From an uncultured Alphaproteobacteria bacterium (GTDB lineage Bacteria; Pseudomonadota; Alphaproteobacteria; UBA8366; GCA-2717185): a DNA stretch of 64,000 bases. Positions 8,975-18,293 of this stretch are shown in pieces. The notes beneath the pieces were generated by a model. It did not search any database, had not been told where the DNA came from, and was given only the letters and a program-made list of their open reading frames with translations. The translations under genes and the position numbers were made by a program. The stretch is from positions 1 through 64,000 of the forward strand of contig CALSRA010000053.1 of assembly GCA_943788635.1 (NCBI GenBank), written 5' to 3'. Every line of letters begins with the position of its first letter. The first letter of the stretch is position 1.

Positions 8975-10842
8975 GACTGCTTCTTCTCCTTGCTTTCGCT
9001 TTGTTCGTTTACTGGCCGATCAACGACCTTTATCACCTTGGCGCCTGGAAAGGCTTCTTTCACGGCGTTGACCAACGGTGTTTTATTGGCCGCATCCATG
9101 CGCGCTGCTTCTATCGCGGCCTCCTGCTCGGCCAGGGTCGGTGCCCCTTCCGCATCGGAGACACTGACAATCCAGCGGTCGCCGGTCCAGTCGGACAGCA
9201 TCCGCCCCATCCGGTTCGCAAGATCCTTTGGCGCCATCGGCCCGGGCCGGAATTCAATGCGGTTCGGTGAAAAATCCACCAGATGGACATCCTGCCGAAG
9301 ATGCGCGGTCAGAATGCCTTCGCGTTTTTCATCGAACAGACCGACAACATCGTCGTACCGGGCAAGGTTATATGCAATCGGTGCGTCGATTGGCATATCG
9401 TCCGGATTGAAGTCCGGTGCCGGCCCGATATCGTCATAGGCCTCTATATCGGGCATCGGCATGTCGTCGGGATAAGCGTCCGGGGCCGGCATCTGTGCCG
9501 CCATGGCGGTTCCGCCGGGTCCGGTTTCCGCGCGTGGTGTCGCCATCATCGTCGGCGGTGCCGCGGGTGATTGTTCACGAGTAGGGACGGTTGGGCCAGG
9601 ATCCATCGCCGCGCTCGTCGTTGGCGCGGCTAGCGGGGGCGCCGCCGCCGGTGCCGTGGACGGCGCAGTGCCCGTTCCGTCTTTAATGACTTTCAGCAAT
9701 TCCGCCGGTGGCGGCATGTCAGCAGCGTGGGTCAGGCGGACCAGAACCATTTCGGCCGCTGACAATGGCGTTGGCGCGGCCTGTACCTCGCCCAGTCCTT
9801 TCAACAACATCTGCCAACTGCGGGTCAGAATCGGCATGGTCAGCGCCTGGGACATCTGCGCGCCCTTGACCCGTTCTTCTTCCGGCACACCGGGTTCTTC
9901 CGCCAGCGCCGGGGCAATCTTTACGCGGGTCAGCCAGTGGGTCAGTTCCAGCAGGTCTTCCAGGATGATGACCGGGTCGGCGCCGTCACGATACATTGCT
10001 TGGAACTGGTCCAGAGCGCCGGCGATTTTGCCGGACATCAGCGCATCGAACAGATCGAACACGGCGCTGCGGTCCGCGAGGCCCAGCATGTCGCGAATCT
10101 GTGTCGCCGTCACAATTTCGGCAGATAGCGCGATGGCCTGGTCGAGCAGGGACAGCCCGTCACGCACCGATCCGTCGGCGGCGCGGGCGATAATGTCGAG
10201 CGCGGCATCCTCGATCTGAACGCCTTCTTTCGCGGCGATCGACTGAAAATGTGTCGTCAGCAGGTCGCGTTCGACCCGGCGCAGGTCGAACCGCTGGCAG
10301 CGAGACAGTACAGTAACGGGTACCTTGCGGATTTCCGTTGTGGCGAAGACAAAGATGACGTGGTCGGGTGGTTCTTCCAGTGTTTTCAGCAGGCCGTTGA
10401 AAGCCTGGCGCGACAGCATGTGGACTTCGTCGATAATGTAGACTTTGTAGCGCGCGGAAACCGGCTTGTAGCGCACGCCTTCAATCAGTTCCCGAATGTC
10501 GTCGATGCCTGTGCGGCTGGCGGCGTCCATCTCGATGACATCGACATGACGGTCTTCCGCGATGGATTTGCAATGGTCGCATTCACCGCAGGGGGCGATT
10601 GTGGGGCCGCCATTGCCGTCCGGTCCGACACAGTTCAACGCCCGCGCAATGATACGGGCGGTCGTGGTCTTGCCAACGCCACGCACACCGGTCAGCACGA
10701 AAGCATGTGCGATCCGGCCGGATGATATTGCGTTCGAGAGTGTCCGGACGAGCGCTTCCTGTCCGATCAGCTCATCGAATCCGCGCGGACGGTACTTGCG
10801 TGCGAGAACGCGATATCCGCCGGAAAGAGGGCTGTCGTTCAT
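8971..10842 (-). CDS. dnaX: DNA polymerase III subunit gamma/tau
   Basis: DnaX is the ATPase of the clamp loader that puts the beta clamp on DNA. The 623-residue protein has the AAA+ domain with Walker A GVRGVGKTT (about 52-60), a zinc site (C71, C85, C88, C91), Walker B YIIDEVHML (about 133) and sensor 1 FVFATTE. The clamp-loader collar lies near 240-370, followed by a Pro/Ala-rich linker (about 390-470) and a tau C-terminal domain. I see no clear slippery A-run plus hairpin for programmed frameshifting. The SRP RNA lies just upstream on the same strand and may share its promoter. Confidence 0.97.
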   Translation of the reverse strand: MNDSPLSGGYRVLARKYRPRGFDELIGQEALVRTLSNAISSGRIAHAFVLTGVRGVGKTTTARIIARALNCVGPDGNGGPTIAPCGECDHCKSIAEDRHVDVIEMDAASRTGIDDIRELIEGVRYKPVSARYKVYIIDEVHMLSRQAFNGLLKTLEEPPDHVIFVFATTEIRKVPVTVLSRCQRFDLRRVERDLLTTHFQSIAAKEGVQIEDAALDIIARAADGSVRDGLSLLDQAIALSAEIVTATQIRDMLGLADRSAVFDLFDALMSGKIAGALDQFQAMYRDGADPVIILEDLLELTHWLTRVKIAPALAEEPGVPEEERVKGAQMSQALTMPILTRSWQMLLKGLGEVQAAPTPLSAAEMVLVRLTHAADMPPPAELLKVIKDGTGTAPSTAPAAAPPLAAPTTSAAMDPGPTVPTREQSPAAPPTMMATPRAETGPGGTAMAAQMPAPDAYPDDMPMPDIEAYDDIGPAPDFNPDDMPIDAPIAYNLARYDDVVGLFDEKREGILTAHLRQDVHLVDFSPNRIEFRPGPMAPKDLANRMGRMLSDWTGDRWIVSVSDAEGAPTLAEQEAAIEAARMDAANKTPLVNAVKEAFPGAKVIKVVDRPVNEQSESKEKKQS

Positions 10843-10882
10843 ATCGTCAGGAAACGTCTGTCATCGTTTAAAGAAAGTGAGT

Positions 10883-10979
10883 GGAAGACTGGACGCACGA
10901 CCCGGATCGAACTCGTTACGGCTGCTTCCTTCCGGATCTGACCGGGTTGGCGAGGGACTCGTCCGCACGCCAGCCTTCC
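10883..10979 (-). ncRNA. ffs: Bacterial small signal recognition particle RNA (4.5S)
   Basis: Read on the minus strand, this 97-nt segment carries the universally conserved SRP domain IV core: GGTCAGATCCGGAAGGAAGC followed by AGCCGTAACG. The 5' end (GGAAGGCTGGCGTGCGGAC) pairs with the 3' end, closing one long hairpin, which defines the limits. The RNA binds Ffh for co-translational targeting of membrane proteins. A location just upstream of dnaX is usual in alphaproteobacteria. The divergent nudC open frame can be read back across this RNA, but its real start is at 11079. Confidence 0.95.
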
Positions 10980-10985
10980 AAAGAC

Positions 10986-10991
10986 ACTATA
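10986..10991 (-). promoter_or_regulatory. Putative -10 box of the SRP RNA
   Basis: On the minus strand TATAGT stands six bases before the predicted 5' end of the SRP RNA at 10979. A TTGCCC about 19 bases further upstream could be the -35 element, though that spacing is long. The placement relative to the RNA end supports it; the sequence alone is weak. Confidence 0.4.
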
Positions 10992-11078
10992 TCAGGATTC
11001 ATGCCCGGTCGGGCAAGAAGAGTCGTTGCCGCATGCGGTGAATTGCACCATCGGGCAAAGCATGGCAGTGTTCCGGCT

Positions 11079-11981
11079 ATGAAATCGCCTAATTTTTATG
11101 CATCCGGCGGCGTCGATCGCGCTGCACATCTTCGATCCGATGAAAGTTGGATTGCCGAGCAGCTTGGTAACCGGCAGGCCCGAATTGTGCCGCTCTGGCG
11201 CATGCAGAACCTCATCGGACATGGGACGACGCCTCAGGGTGTTGTCTTGGAATCGAGCCGTGGGCTGTTGATGGGCGCCGAGACGGTGGTGTTCCTCGGT
11301 CTTGTTGGCGATGTTCCCCATTTCGCCGCCGATTTCTCGGGCTATGAAGACCCACCGCTGGAAGAGCACGGCCAGTTCCGCGACATGCGCGGGGTCGGGC
11401 AATTACTGTCGCACGAGGAAGGTGCGCTGCTTGTTTATGCCCGGGCGACGCTCCAATGGCATTTGAGGCATAAATTTTGCGGTATCTGCGGCAGCCCGAC
11501 TGAAATCCGCGAAGCGGGCCATATGCGGCAATGTACAAATGCAGACTGCAATTCACAGGTTTTCCCGCGAATCGATCCGGCGGTCATTATGTTGGTCCAT
11601 GACGGGGGTGACCGGCTGATCCTTGGCCGGCAACGCAACTGGCCGGCGGGGCAGCATTCTGTACTGGCCGGTTTTGTCGAATCAGGTGAATCACTGGAAG
11701 ATGCAGTCGCTCGGGAAGTGTTCGAGGAAGCGGGGGTGCCCGTCACCGACGTCCATTATCACTCGTCACAGCCCTGGCCGTTTCCGTCCTCGATCATGCT
11801 GGGTTTCGCCGCCCGGGCAACGGATATGACGCTGAATGTGGATCGGGAGGAACTTGAGGACGCTGCCTGGTTTACCCGTGATCAGTTGCTGAATTCGCCC
11901 GAGGACGACACGTTCCGCCTGCCGCGCAAGGATTCTATTTCGCGCCGATTGATTGATGGCTGGATGCGTGGCGAAGACTGA
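11079..11981 (+). CDS. nudC: NAD(+)/NADH diphosphatase (Nudix)
   Basis: NudC hydrolyses NADH to NMNH and AMP, and in other bacteria removes NAD caps from RNA. The 300-residue product has an N-terminal domain, a zinc ribbon (FCGICGSPTEI with paired CTNADC near 145-170) and a Nudix domain with the complete box GFVESGESLEDAVAREVFEE. The NudC-specific signature SQPWPFPSS follows the box. The start at 11079 gives MKSPNFYASGGVDRAAHLR, as in relatives; longer frames would run through the SRP RNA. It is convergent with pheA. Confidence 0.93.
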   Translation: MKSPNFYASGGVDRAAHLRSDESWIAEQLGNRQARIVPLWRMQNLIGHGTTPQGVVLESSRGLLMGAETVVFLGLVGDVPHFAADFSGYEDPPLEEHGQFRDMRGVGQLLSHEEGALLVYARATLQWHLRHKFCGICGSPTEIREAGHMRQCTNADCNSQVFPRIDPAVIMLVHDGGDRLILGRQRNWPAGQHSVLAGFVESGESLEDAVAREVFEEAGVPVTDVHYHSSQPWPFPSSIMLGFAARATDMTLNVDREELEDAAWFTRDQLLNSPEDDTFRLPRKDSISRRLIDGWMRGED

Positions 11982-12007
11982 TTGTTCGAATGGTCCGGGT
12001 TTCGCCG

Positions 12008-12862
12008 TCAGCGTGTTTCGTAACGCTGCGGGTTGGCCGGATAAACGCCCAGTACCTTCACTTGACGGCTGAAAAAGCCGAGTTCTTCCAGTGCCAGCCT
12101 TACGGATGTGTCACTGGGGTGTCCTTCGATGTCGGCATAAAACTGGGTGGCGGTGAATTCGCCATTGATCATGTATGATTCCAGCTTCGTCATATTAACG
12201 CCATTGGTCGCGAATCCGCCCATTGCCTTGTATAGCGCTGCCGGAACGTTGCGAACCTGGAACACGAAAGAGGTCACGATCGGGCCCTGGTCCTGTTCCG
12301 GGTCGATTGGTTCATTCGCCATGATGATGAAGCGCGTTGTGTTATGGGAATGATCTTCCATATCCCGCTTCAGGATATCCAGGTCGTAAATTTCGGCGGC
12401 GAGATGCGATGAAAGCGCGCCATGATTGGGAACGGGCTTTTCCGCCAGATCTTTCGCTGCGCCGGCATTGTCGGCATGAATCATCGGTGTCAGGCCCAGT
12501 TCTCGCAGGCTTTCGCGACATTGCGACAGGGATTGGTGATGACTGAAGACGTATTCGAGGTCTTCGATCTTTGTCCCTTTGTTTGCCAGCAACAGATAGC
12601 GCACCGGCTGGAAATGTTCGGCAATGATATGCAGGTGTGAATCCGGCAGCAGATGATGGATATCCGCTACGCGTCCGGCGATGGAATTTTCGATCGGGAT
12701 CATTGCCAGGCGTGCATGACCATCACGAACGGCCGCAAACACGTCTTCGAATGACGCGCAGGGCAGGGTTTCCATATCGGGGTATACCGTATGGCAGGCC
12801 ATGTCGGAATTCGCACCGGGTTGGCCCTGATAGGCAATGATGTTGTTTGAAGGGGAAGGCAT
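12008..12862 (-). CDS. pheA: Prephenate dehydratase
   Basis: This enzyme converts prephenate to phenylpyruvate in phenylalanine synthesis. The 284-residue, single-function form lacks a chorismate mutase domain. The catalytic periplasmic-binding-like domain (about 8-185) includes FEDVFAAV, AMIPIENSIAGRVADIH and the essential TRF motif in HNTTRFIIM. The C-terminal ACT domain (about 195-275) has SFVFQVRNVPAALYKAMGG and MTKLES, typical of phenylalanine feedback sites. It lies 35 bases downstream of kdsB on the same strand, a pairing common in alphaproteobacteria. Confidence 0.95.
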   Translation of the reverse strand: MPSPSNNIIAYQGQPGANSDMACHTVYPDMETLPCASFEDVFAAVRDGHARLAMIPIENSIAGRVADIHHLLPDSHLHIIAEHFQPVRYLLLANKGTKIEDLEYVFSHHQSLSQCRESLRELGLTPMIHADNAGAAKDLAEKPVPNHGALSSHLAAEIYDLDILKRDMEDHSHNTTRFIIMANEPIDPEQDQGPIVTSFVFQVRNVPAALYKAMGGFATNGVNMTKLESYMINGEFTATQFYADIEGHPSDTSVRLALEELGFFSRQVKVLGVYPANPQRYETR

Positions 12863-12897
12863 CTCGTTCTTCTTTGCTTTGCAGAGTGTTAAGTTAT

Positions 12898-13641
12898 TCA
12901 GGAAGCAAGGGAATTTCGCGCCTTGTCCAAGTCGGCGGGAGTATCGACACCGAGCGGAACCGTGTCAACGAGCGCGAGGTCGATCCGCATGCCTGCTTCC
13001 AGCGCCCGAAGTTGTTCCAGCCGCTCGCGTTGCTCCAGGACACCGGGTGGCAAGGCAACGAATCGTTCCAGCGCGGCGCGGCGATATGCATACAAACCGA
13101 TGTGGTGATATAGCGGTCCCTCGCCCCAGGGGGCGGTCGCCCGGGTGAAATACAGGGCGCGACCCGTTGTCGCATGTGCGGGGATTCCGGCCACGGCCTT
13201 GACGATGTTGGCGTTGGTTTTTTCCGACTCGTCCGTAATTTCGACGCCAAGGGTGGCGATATCAACGGTCGCATTTTCCAGCGGTTTGAATACAGCGCGG
13301 ATGGCATCGGCTGAAATGGTCGGCAGGTCACCCTGAATATTGACGATCGCATCGTATTGTCTGGCAGGGTCGGATTTCTGCAGCGCTTCGTATATCCGGT
13401 CGGAACCTGAAGGATGGTCAGGGTCTGTCAGGACGGCCTTTCCCCCGGCAGCCGTGATCACATCGGCGATTTCGGGCTCTGCTGCGGCGACGACGACCTG
13501 ACCGATATTTGCTTCCATGGCCCTTCGCCAGACATGCACGATCATGGGGGCGCCTTGAATATCGGCCATGGGTTTATCGGGAAGGCGGGTGGAGCTCATC
13601 CGCGCGGGGATGATCACAATGGGATTTTTTGGTAAGGACAT
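12898..13641 (-). CDS. kdsB: 3-deoxy-manno-octulosonate cytidylyltransferase
   Basis: KdsB activates Kdo with CTP to make CMP-Kdo for the lipopolysaccharide inner core. The 247-residue protein begins [20 protein letters not shown], the nucleotide-binding family motif, followed by PKP-like [11 protein letters not shown], the metal and sugar region [13 protein letters not shown] and VNIQGDLP. The start was chosen at this ATG; a longer in-frame opening to 13746 has no family counterpart. Its presence implies an LPS-bearing outer membrane. It precedes pheA and is divergent from the cytochrome gene. Confidence 0.95.
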   Translation of the reverse strand: MSLPKNPIVIIPARMSSTRLPDKPMADIQGAPMIVHVWRRAMEANIGQVVVAAAEPEIADVITAAGGKAVLTDPDHPSGSDRIYEALQKSDPARQYDAIVNIQGDLPTISADAIRAVFKPLENATVDIATLGVEITDESEKTNANIVKAVAGIPAHATTGRALYFTRATAPWGEGPLYHHIGLYAYRRAALERFVALPPGVLEQRERLEQLRALEAGMRIDLALVDTVPLGVDTPADLDKARNSLAS

Positions 13642-13865
13642 GTAAACCAGTGGCTGTAATAATATTGATGTTTCCCGGCGGTCGGACGCCGCGATTTGCG
13701 GTTGTTTCTGCTTGTGCGCGACATTGCAATCCGCGCCGAGGCACATTATACCGCTCGCACGGGATGGCGTAGGGCTAATTGCGCCGAATCGGTAAGGTGC
13801 CGAAAGCAGGCGTGTCGCATACGGGCGAACACTGCAACGGTCGGGTAAAAGAGGGGATATTAGGC

Positions 13866-14405
13866 ATGAACAGTGATCCGCTTTTTATGAACAAGGTCAT
13901 GGGCGCGCTGATTTTGGCTGGGTTGATCGCAATGACCAGTGGTTTCATTGCAAACTTGGCCTATCACCCGGGCGAACTCGACGAACCTGTTTATGCCATT
14001 GGCGGCAATGCCCCGGCTGAAACCCAGACGGCGGCAGCACCGGCGGGCCCTGAGCCGATCGCAGCGTTGCTCGCGGCGGCCGATCCGGCGAATGGTGAAA
14101 AGCTCGCGAAGAAATGTACGGCCTGCCATACATTCGATAAGGGCGGGGCGAACAAGGTTGGTCCGAACTTATGGAATGTCGTTGGCGGTCCCCGCGCAAA
14201 GGTGGCTGGTTTCAGTTATTCCGGCGTACTGAAGGATATGGGCGGCAATTGGACTGTTGCCGATCTGAATGCCTTCCTGCTCAAGCCGAAAACCTTCGCA
14301 AAGGGCACGAAGATGAATTTCGCGGGCTTCAAGAAAACAGCCGATCGTGCCGCCATGGTTCGGTACCTGCGCGACAAGGCGGATTCGCCGATCCCGCTGC
14401 AATAA
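13866..14405 (+). CDS. Membrane-anchored cytochrome c (CycM/c552 type)
   Basis: The 179-residue protein has an uncleaved N-terminal membrane helix (about residues 11-34), a flexible Ala/Pro linker, and a class I cytochrome c domain with the heme motif CTACH near 80-84, the conserved GPNLWNV, and a methionine axial ligand in [10 protein letters not shown]. Such proteins carry electrons from the bc1 complex to the cytochrome oxidase on the periplasmic face. GAGGGG at 13851 supports the start. hisN begins ten bases later in the same direction. Confidence 0.93.
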   Translation: MNSDPLFMNKVMGALILAGLIAMTSGFIANLAYHPGELDEPVYAIGGNAPAETQTAAAPAGPEPIAALLAAADPANGEKLAKKCTACHTFDKGGANKVGPNLWNVVGGPRAKVAGFSYSGVLKDMGGNWTVADLNAFLLKPKTFAKGTKMNFAGFKKTADRAAMVRYLRDKADSPIPLQ

Positions 14406-14414
14406 GGGCATTTG

Positions 14415-15212
14415 ATGGGATTGGCGGCTGGCATGCGCTGCCCTCCCGAATATCTGGATATCGCCGTAAGGCTGGCCAATGCGGCGCGTCCGATTGCGCA
14501 GCGGTATTTCCGCGCGCCGCTTGATATTGAAACCAAAGCCGATGATACGCCGGTAACGCGTGCCGACCGTGAGGTTGAGGCCGCGATGCGCGAAATCCTG
14601 CGTGAAACCTGCCCCGATCATGAAATTCTTGGCGAAGAGATGGGCGGTACACCGGTTTCGACCGGTGTGCAGTGGATTCTGGATCCAATTGACGGCACGT
14701 CGGCTTTCGCGTCGGGTGTTGCGATGTTCGGTACGCTGGTTGGTCTCGCGATTGACGGGAACTTTGTGCTCGGATTGATTGACCAGCCGATTACCGAAGA
14801 GCGCTGGCTTGGCGCGGCCGGGCGGCCGACGACGCTGAACGGCACAGCTGCGCAGGTCAGTGGCTGTACTGAGCTGTCGCAGGCGCGGTTGTTCACGACG
14901 GCGCCCGAGTATTTTTCGACGGAAGAGACGCAGGCGGCATTCCACCGGGTTCGCGACGGGGCCCGGTTCACACGCTACGGCGCCGATTGCTATGCCTTCG
15001 GGTTGCTGGCTTCCGGGCATACCGACCTGGTGATCGAAGCGGAACTCCATGTCTGGGATTACGCCGCACCGGCGGCTGTCGTCGAAAACGCGGGGGGCGT
15101 GGTGACGGACTGGCAGGGTAAGCCACTGTCCTCGACTTCTGACGGTGGTAGCGTCCTTGCGGCAAGCACGCCGGCGCTGCATGCGGCGGCTTTGTCACTA
15201 TTGGCGGGGTAA
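14415..15212 (+). CDS. hisN: Histidinol-phosphatase of the inositol monophosphatase family
   Basis: The 265-residue enzyme has the Mg2+-dependent IMPase signatures: ILGEEMGG (metal-ligand Glu), DPIDGTSAFASG (metal-ligand Asp pair) and the C-terminal WDYAAPAAVVENAGG. Its subtype matches HisN, which makes histidinol in alphaproteobacteria lacking the HAD-type enzyme, but other IMPase substrates cannot be excluded. AAGGG six bases upstream supports the ATG at 14415. It follows the cytochrome c gene closely. Confidence 0.85.
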   Translation: MGLAAGMRCPPEYLDIAVRLANAARPIAQRYFRAPLDIETKADDTPVTRADREVEAAMREILRETCPDHEILGEEMGGTPVSTGVQWILDPIDGTSAFASGVAMFGTLVGLAIDGNFVLGLIDQPITEERWLGAAGRPTTLNGTAAQVSGCTELSQARLFTTAPEYFSTEETQAAFHRVRDGARFTRYGADCYAFGLLASGHTDLVIEAELHVWDYAAPAAVVENAGGVVTDWQGKPLSSTSDGGSVLAASTPALHAAALSLLAG

Positions 15213-15320
15213 ATCACCGCGCAAAGCTGGAAATCAGCGTTACAAAAGACCAAGTATCGTGTCGGTTATCGGTTATGCTAACGCCGTCACCGTCAAACGT
15301 GCCTAGAGAAGGAGCCGAAT

Positions 15321-17162
15321 GTGATCCGCCGTATTCTCGGAGCCATCGTCGCCAGCGTTTTTCTCTCCGTCACGCCGGCCCTGTCGCAGACATCTGTCAG
15401 TCACGGCATTGCCATGCATGGCGATCTGAAATACCCGGCAGATTTCAAGTATTTCGACTACGTCAATCCGGACGCGCCCAAGGGGGGCGAGGTGCGGCTT
15501 TGGGCGTCAGGCGGTTTCGACACATTCAACCCCTATGTCATCAAGGGGCGCCCGGCAGCGGGGACCAGCTTTTTGTTCGAGACGCTGATGACCTCTTCGG
15601 CTGATGAGCCGTTCAGCGAATACGGATTGCTGGCCGAAACCATCGAAATGCCGGCGGACCGGTCCTGGGTCGCCTTTACCTTGCGGGCTGATGCGAAATG
15701 GCATGATGGCAAACCGGTGACGGTAGATGACGTTATCTGGAGCTTCGAAACATTGAAGGAAAAAGGCGCGCCCTTTTTTCGCTATTATTACGCCAATGTC
15801 GAAACGCCGACGAAAACGGGCGAGCGGACGGTCAAGTTTGTATTTACGGGCGGTACCAACCGTGAATTGCCGTTGATCGTGGGTCAGGCGCCGGTCCTGC
15901 CCAAGCATTACTGGGATGGGCGTGACTTCGAGGCGACGACACTGGAACCGCCGCTGGGCAGCGGGCCATACCGTATCGTTGATTTCGAGCCGAACCGGCA
16001 TATCGTTTACGAGCGGGTCGCTGACTACTGGGGCGCGGAACATCCGACCCAGAAAGGCTTCTGGAATTTCGATCGTATCCGCTTTGACTATTACCGGGAT
16101 GAGACGGTTGCGATCGAAGCGTTCAAATCAGGCGCATTCGACTACCGGGCCGAAAATTCGTCGAAGGCCTGGGCGACGGCCTATGACGTTTCGGCCGTTC
16201 GCGACGGATCGATGATGAAGAAGACCTTCGATCATAATCGAACCGCGGGAATGCAAGGGTTTGTCATGAACCAGCGCCGCGCGATCTTCAAGGACCCAAA
16301 GGTCCGGCAGGCGCTTTCCTATGCGTTCGATTTCGAATGGTCCAACAAGGCGCTGTTCTACGGGCAGTATGTCCGGACGCACAGTTATTTTGACAATTCG
16401 GAATTGGCATCGACCGGCGCGCCTGAAGGCGCCGTTCTTGATCTGTTGGAGCCCTATCGCGGGCAGCTTCCTGAGGAATTGTTTACGACGTCCTATGTGC
16501 CGCCGAAAACTGATGGAAGTGGCAATATTCGTAAAAACCTGCGGGCGGCATTGAAGCTGTTGCGTGAAGCGGGATGGGTGGTTGATCCGAAAACGAAGAA
16601 ACTGACCAACTACAAGACAGGCGACGTGTTTACCTTCGAAATACTGCTGGTCAGTCCACTGTTCGAACGTATTGCCCTGCCTTTCACGAGCAACCTGAAA
16701 CGGTTGGGAATCGACGCCAGCGTCCGGACCGTCGATTCTTCGCAGTATAAAGAGCGGCGCGATAATTTTGATTTCGACATTGTGGTGGGTAGTTGGGGAC
16801 AGTCCGCGTCCCCGGGTAACGAACAGCGCGATTTCTGGGGCACGGAATCGGCGGCCCGAAACGGTAGCCGGAACCTGTCCGGGATTAGCAACCCGGTGAT
16901 CGATGCATTGATCGACCAGGTTATTGCGGCGCCGGATCGCCGCAGCCTGGTAAACAGTGTCCGTGCGCTCGATACGGTGTTGCTATGGCAGCATCTCGTC
17001 ATTCCGCACTGGCATATTCCCTATGACCGCTATGTCTATTGGGACCGATTTACCCAACCGCCGGTTATTCCCGATCAGGGGACGCAGTTTTTCTCGTGGT
17101 GGATTGATCCTGTGAAAGATGCGAAGCTGTCGCAGTTGCGGCGGGCTGAGACAAAGAAATAG
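15321..17162 (+). CDS. yejA: ABC transporter periplasmic oligopeptide-binding protein, YejA type
   Basis: The 613-residue protein has a signal peptide (hydrophobic core in residues 4-20, cleavage near ALSQ) and the family 5 extracellular solute-binding fold. YejA-like signatures are GIAMHGDLKYPADFKYFDYV, NPDAPKGGEVRLW, WHDGKPVTVDDVIWSFE and the C-terminal HLVIPHWHIPYDRYVYWDRF. Relatives bind peptides or the peptide-nucleotide microcin C and may recycle cell-wall peptides. It starts at GTG with AAGGAG upstream (15309-15314). It leads the yejABEF cluster; yejB begins 21 bases after its stop. Confidence 0.93.
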   Translation: MIRRILGAIVASVFLSVTPALSQTSVSHGIAMHGDLKYPADFKYFDYVNPDAPKGGEVRLWASGGFDTFNPYVIKGRPAAGTSFLFETLMTSSADEPFSEYGLLAETIEMPADRSWVAFTLRADAKWHDGKPVTVDDVIWSFETLKEKGAPFFRYYYANVETPTKTGERTVKFVFTGGTNRELPLIVGQAPVLPKHYWDGRDFEATTLEPPLGSGPYRIVDFEPNRHIVYERVADYWGAEHPTQKGFWNFDRIRFDYYRDETVAIEAFKSGAFDYRAENSSKAWATAYDVSAVRDGSMMKKTFDHNRTAGMQGFVMNQRRAIFKDPKVRQALSYAFDFEWSNKALFYGQYVRTHSYFDNSELASTGAPEGAVLDLLEPYRGQLPEELFTTSYVPPKTDGSGNIRKNLRAALKLLREAGWVVDPKTKKLTNYKTGDVFTFEILLVSPLFERIALPFTSNLKRLGIDASVRTVDSSQYKERRDNFDFDIVVGSWGQSASPGNEQRDFWGTESAARNGSRNLSGISNPVIDALIDQVIAAPDRRSLVNSVRALDTVLLWQHLVIPHWHIPYDRYVYWDRFTQPPVIPDQGTQFFSWWIDPVKDAKLSQLRRAETKK

Positions 17163-17183
17163 TCGGCCGGATAATCATAACCA

Positions 17184-18293
17184 ATGCTTCCCTATATTAT
17201 CCGCCGCGTATTGCTGGTTATCCCAACCCTGTTCGTCATCATGGCGATCAATTTCGGGATCGTTCAGTTTGCGCCGGGTGGTCCAGTGGAGCAGATACTG
17301 GCAGAACTCGACGGCACGGCTGTCAGCGCAACGGCGCGGATCGGCGGGCCTGCCGGCGCGGAAGTCGGCGGTAACCGGCCTTCTGCAGGGAATGGTGCTT
17401 CCGGCGACAGCCAGTACCGGGGCGCGCAGGGTCTGGATCCGGCATTTATCAAAAGTATCGAAAAACAGTTCGGGTTTGATAAGCCGCCGCTGGAACGCTT
17501 CTTGTTGATGCTTGGAAATTACGCGACCTTCGATTTCGGCAATAGCTTCTTTCGGGACCAGGCGGTCATCGATCTGGTGCTCGAAAAGATGCCGGTGTCG
17601 ATCTCGCTCGGCCTGTGGACGACGCTGCTCGTCTATCTGATCTCTATCCCGCTGGGCATCGCCAAGGCGGTCCGGGACGGGACGCGCTTCGATATCTGGA
17701 CCAGCACTGTCGTGATTGTCGGCAATGCGGTGCCATCCTTCCTGTTTGCCATTCTGCTGATCGTCATCTTTGCCGGCGGACAGTATCTGGACTGGTTTCC
17801 GTTGCGCGGGCTGGTGTCCGACAATTGGGAGCAGTTGTCCTGGCCGGCACGGATCGCCGATTATTTCTGGCACCTGGCATTGCCGCTAACGGCCCTGTTG
17901 ATCGGGTCCTTCGCGACATTGACGCTACTGACCAAGAATTCGTTTCTGGAGGAAATCAACAAGCAGTTCGTCATCACGGCGCGCGCCAAGGGGTTGACCG
18001 AAAACCGCGTGTTGTATGGACATGTCTTCCGGAACGCCATGCTGATCGTGATCGCGGGTTTCCCGTCGGCCTTTATCGGTATCCTGTTTACCAGCACGCT
18101 GCTGATCGAAATCATCTTCTCGCTCGATGGCCTTGGCTTGCTGGGGTTTGAGGCGGTTATCAACCGTGACTATCCGATCATGTTCGCCACGCTGTATTTC
18201 TTCACGTTGCTGGGCCTGCTGATGGGGATCGTCAGCGACGTGTTGTACATGCTGATTGACCCGCGCATCGATTTTGAAAGCCGCCAGGGATGA
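17184..18293 (+). CDS. yejB: ABC transporter permease, YejB type
   Basis: YejB is one of two inner-membrane channel subunits of the peptide importer. The 369-residue protein has an N-terminal membrane helix (about 8-28), a periplasmic loop with a Gly/Ala-rich stretch (about 45-90) and a binding-protein-dependent transport domain with five further helices. The EAA-type coupling loop is seen at ITARAKGLTENRVLYGHVFRNA. The stop overlaps the yejE ATG by four bases, which couples the two subunits. Confidence 0.93.
   Translation: MLPYIIRRVLLVIPTLFVIMAINFGIVQFAPGGPVEQILAELDGTAVSATARIGGPAGAEVGGNRPSAGNGASGDSQYRGAQGLDPAFIKSIEKQFGFDKPPLERFLLMLGNYATFDFGNSFFRDQAVIDLVLEKMPVSISLGLWTTLLVYLISIPLGIAKAVRDGTRFDIWTSTVVIVGNAVPSFLFAILLIVIFAGGQYLDWFPLRGLVSDNWEQLSWPARIADYFWHLALPLTALLIGSFATLTLLTKNSFLEEINKQFVITARAKGLTENRVLYGHVFRNAMLIVIAGFPSAFIGILFTSTLLIEIIFSLDGLGLLGFEAVINRDYPIMFATLYFFTLLGLLMGIVSDVLYMLIDPRIDFESRQG

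Noticed and set aside
10881-11078. Longer N-terminus for nudC
   Set aside because: The in-frame extension runs through the SRP RNA and has no counterpart in NudC proteins; the ATG at 11079 gives the family start.
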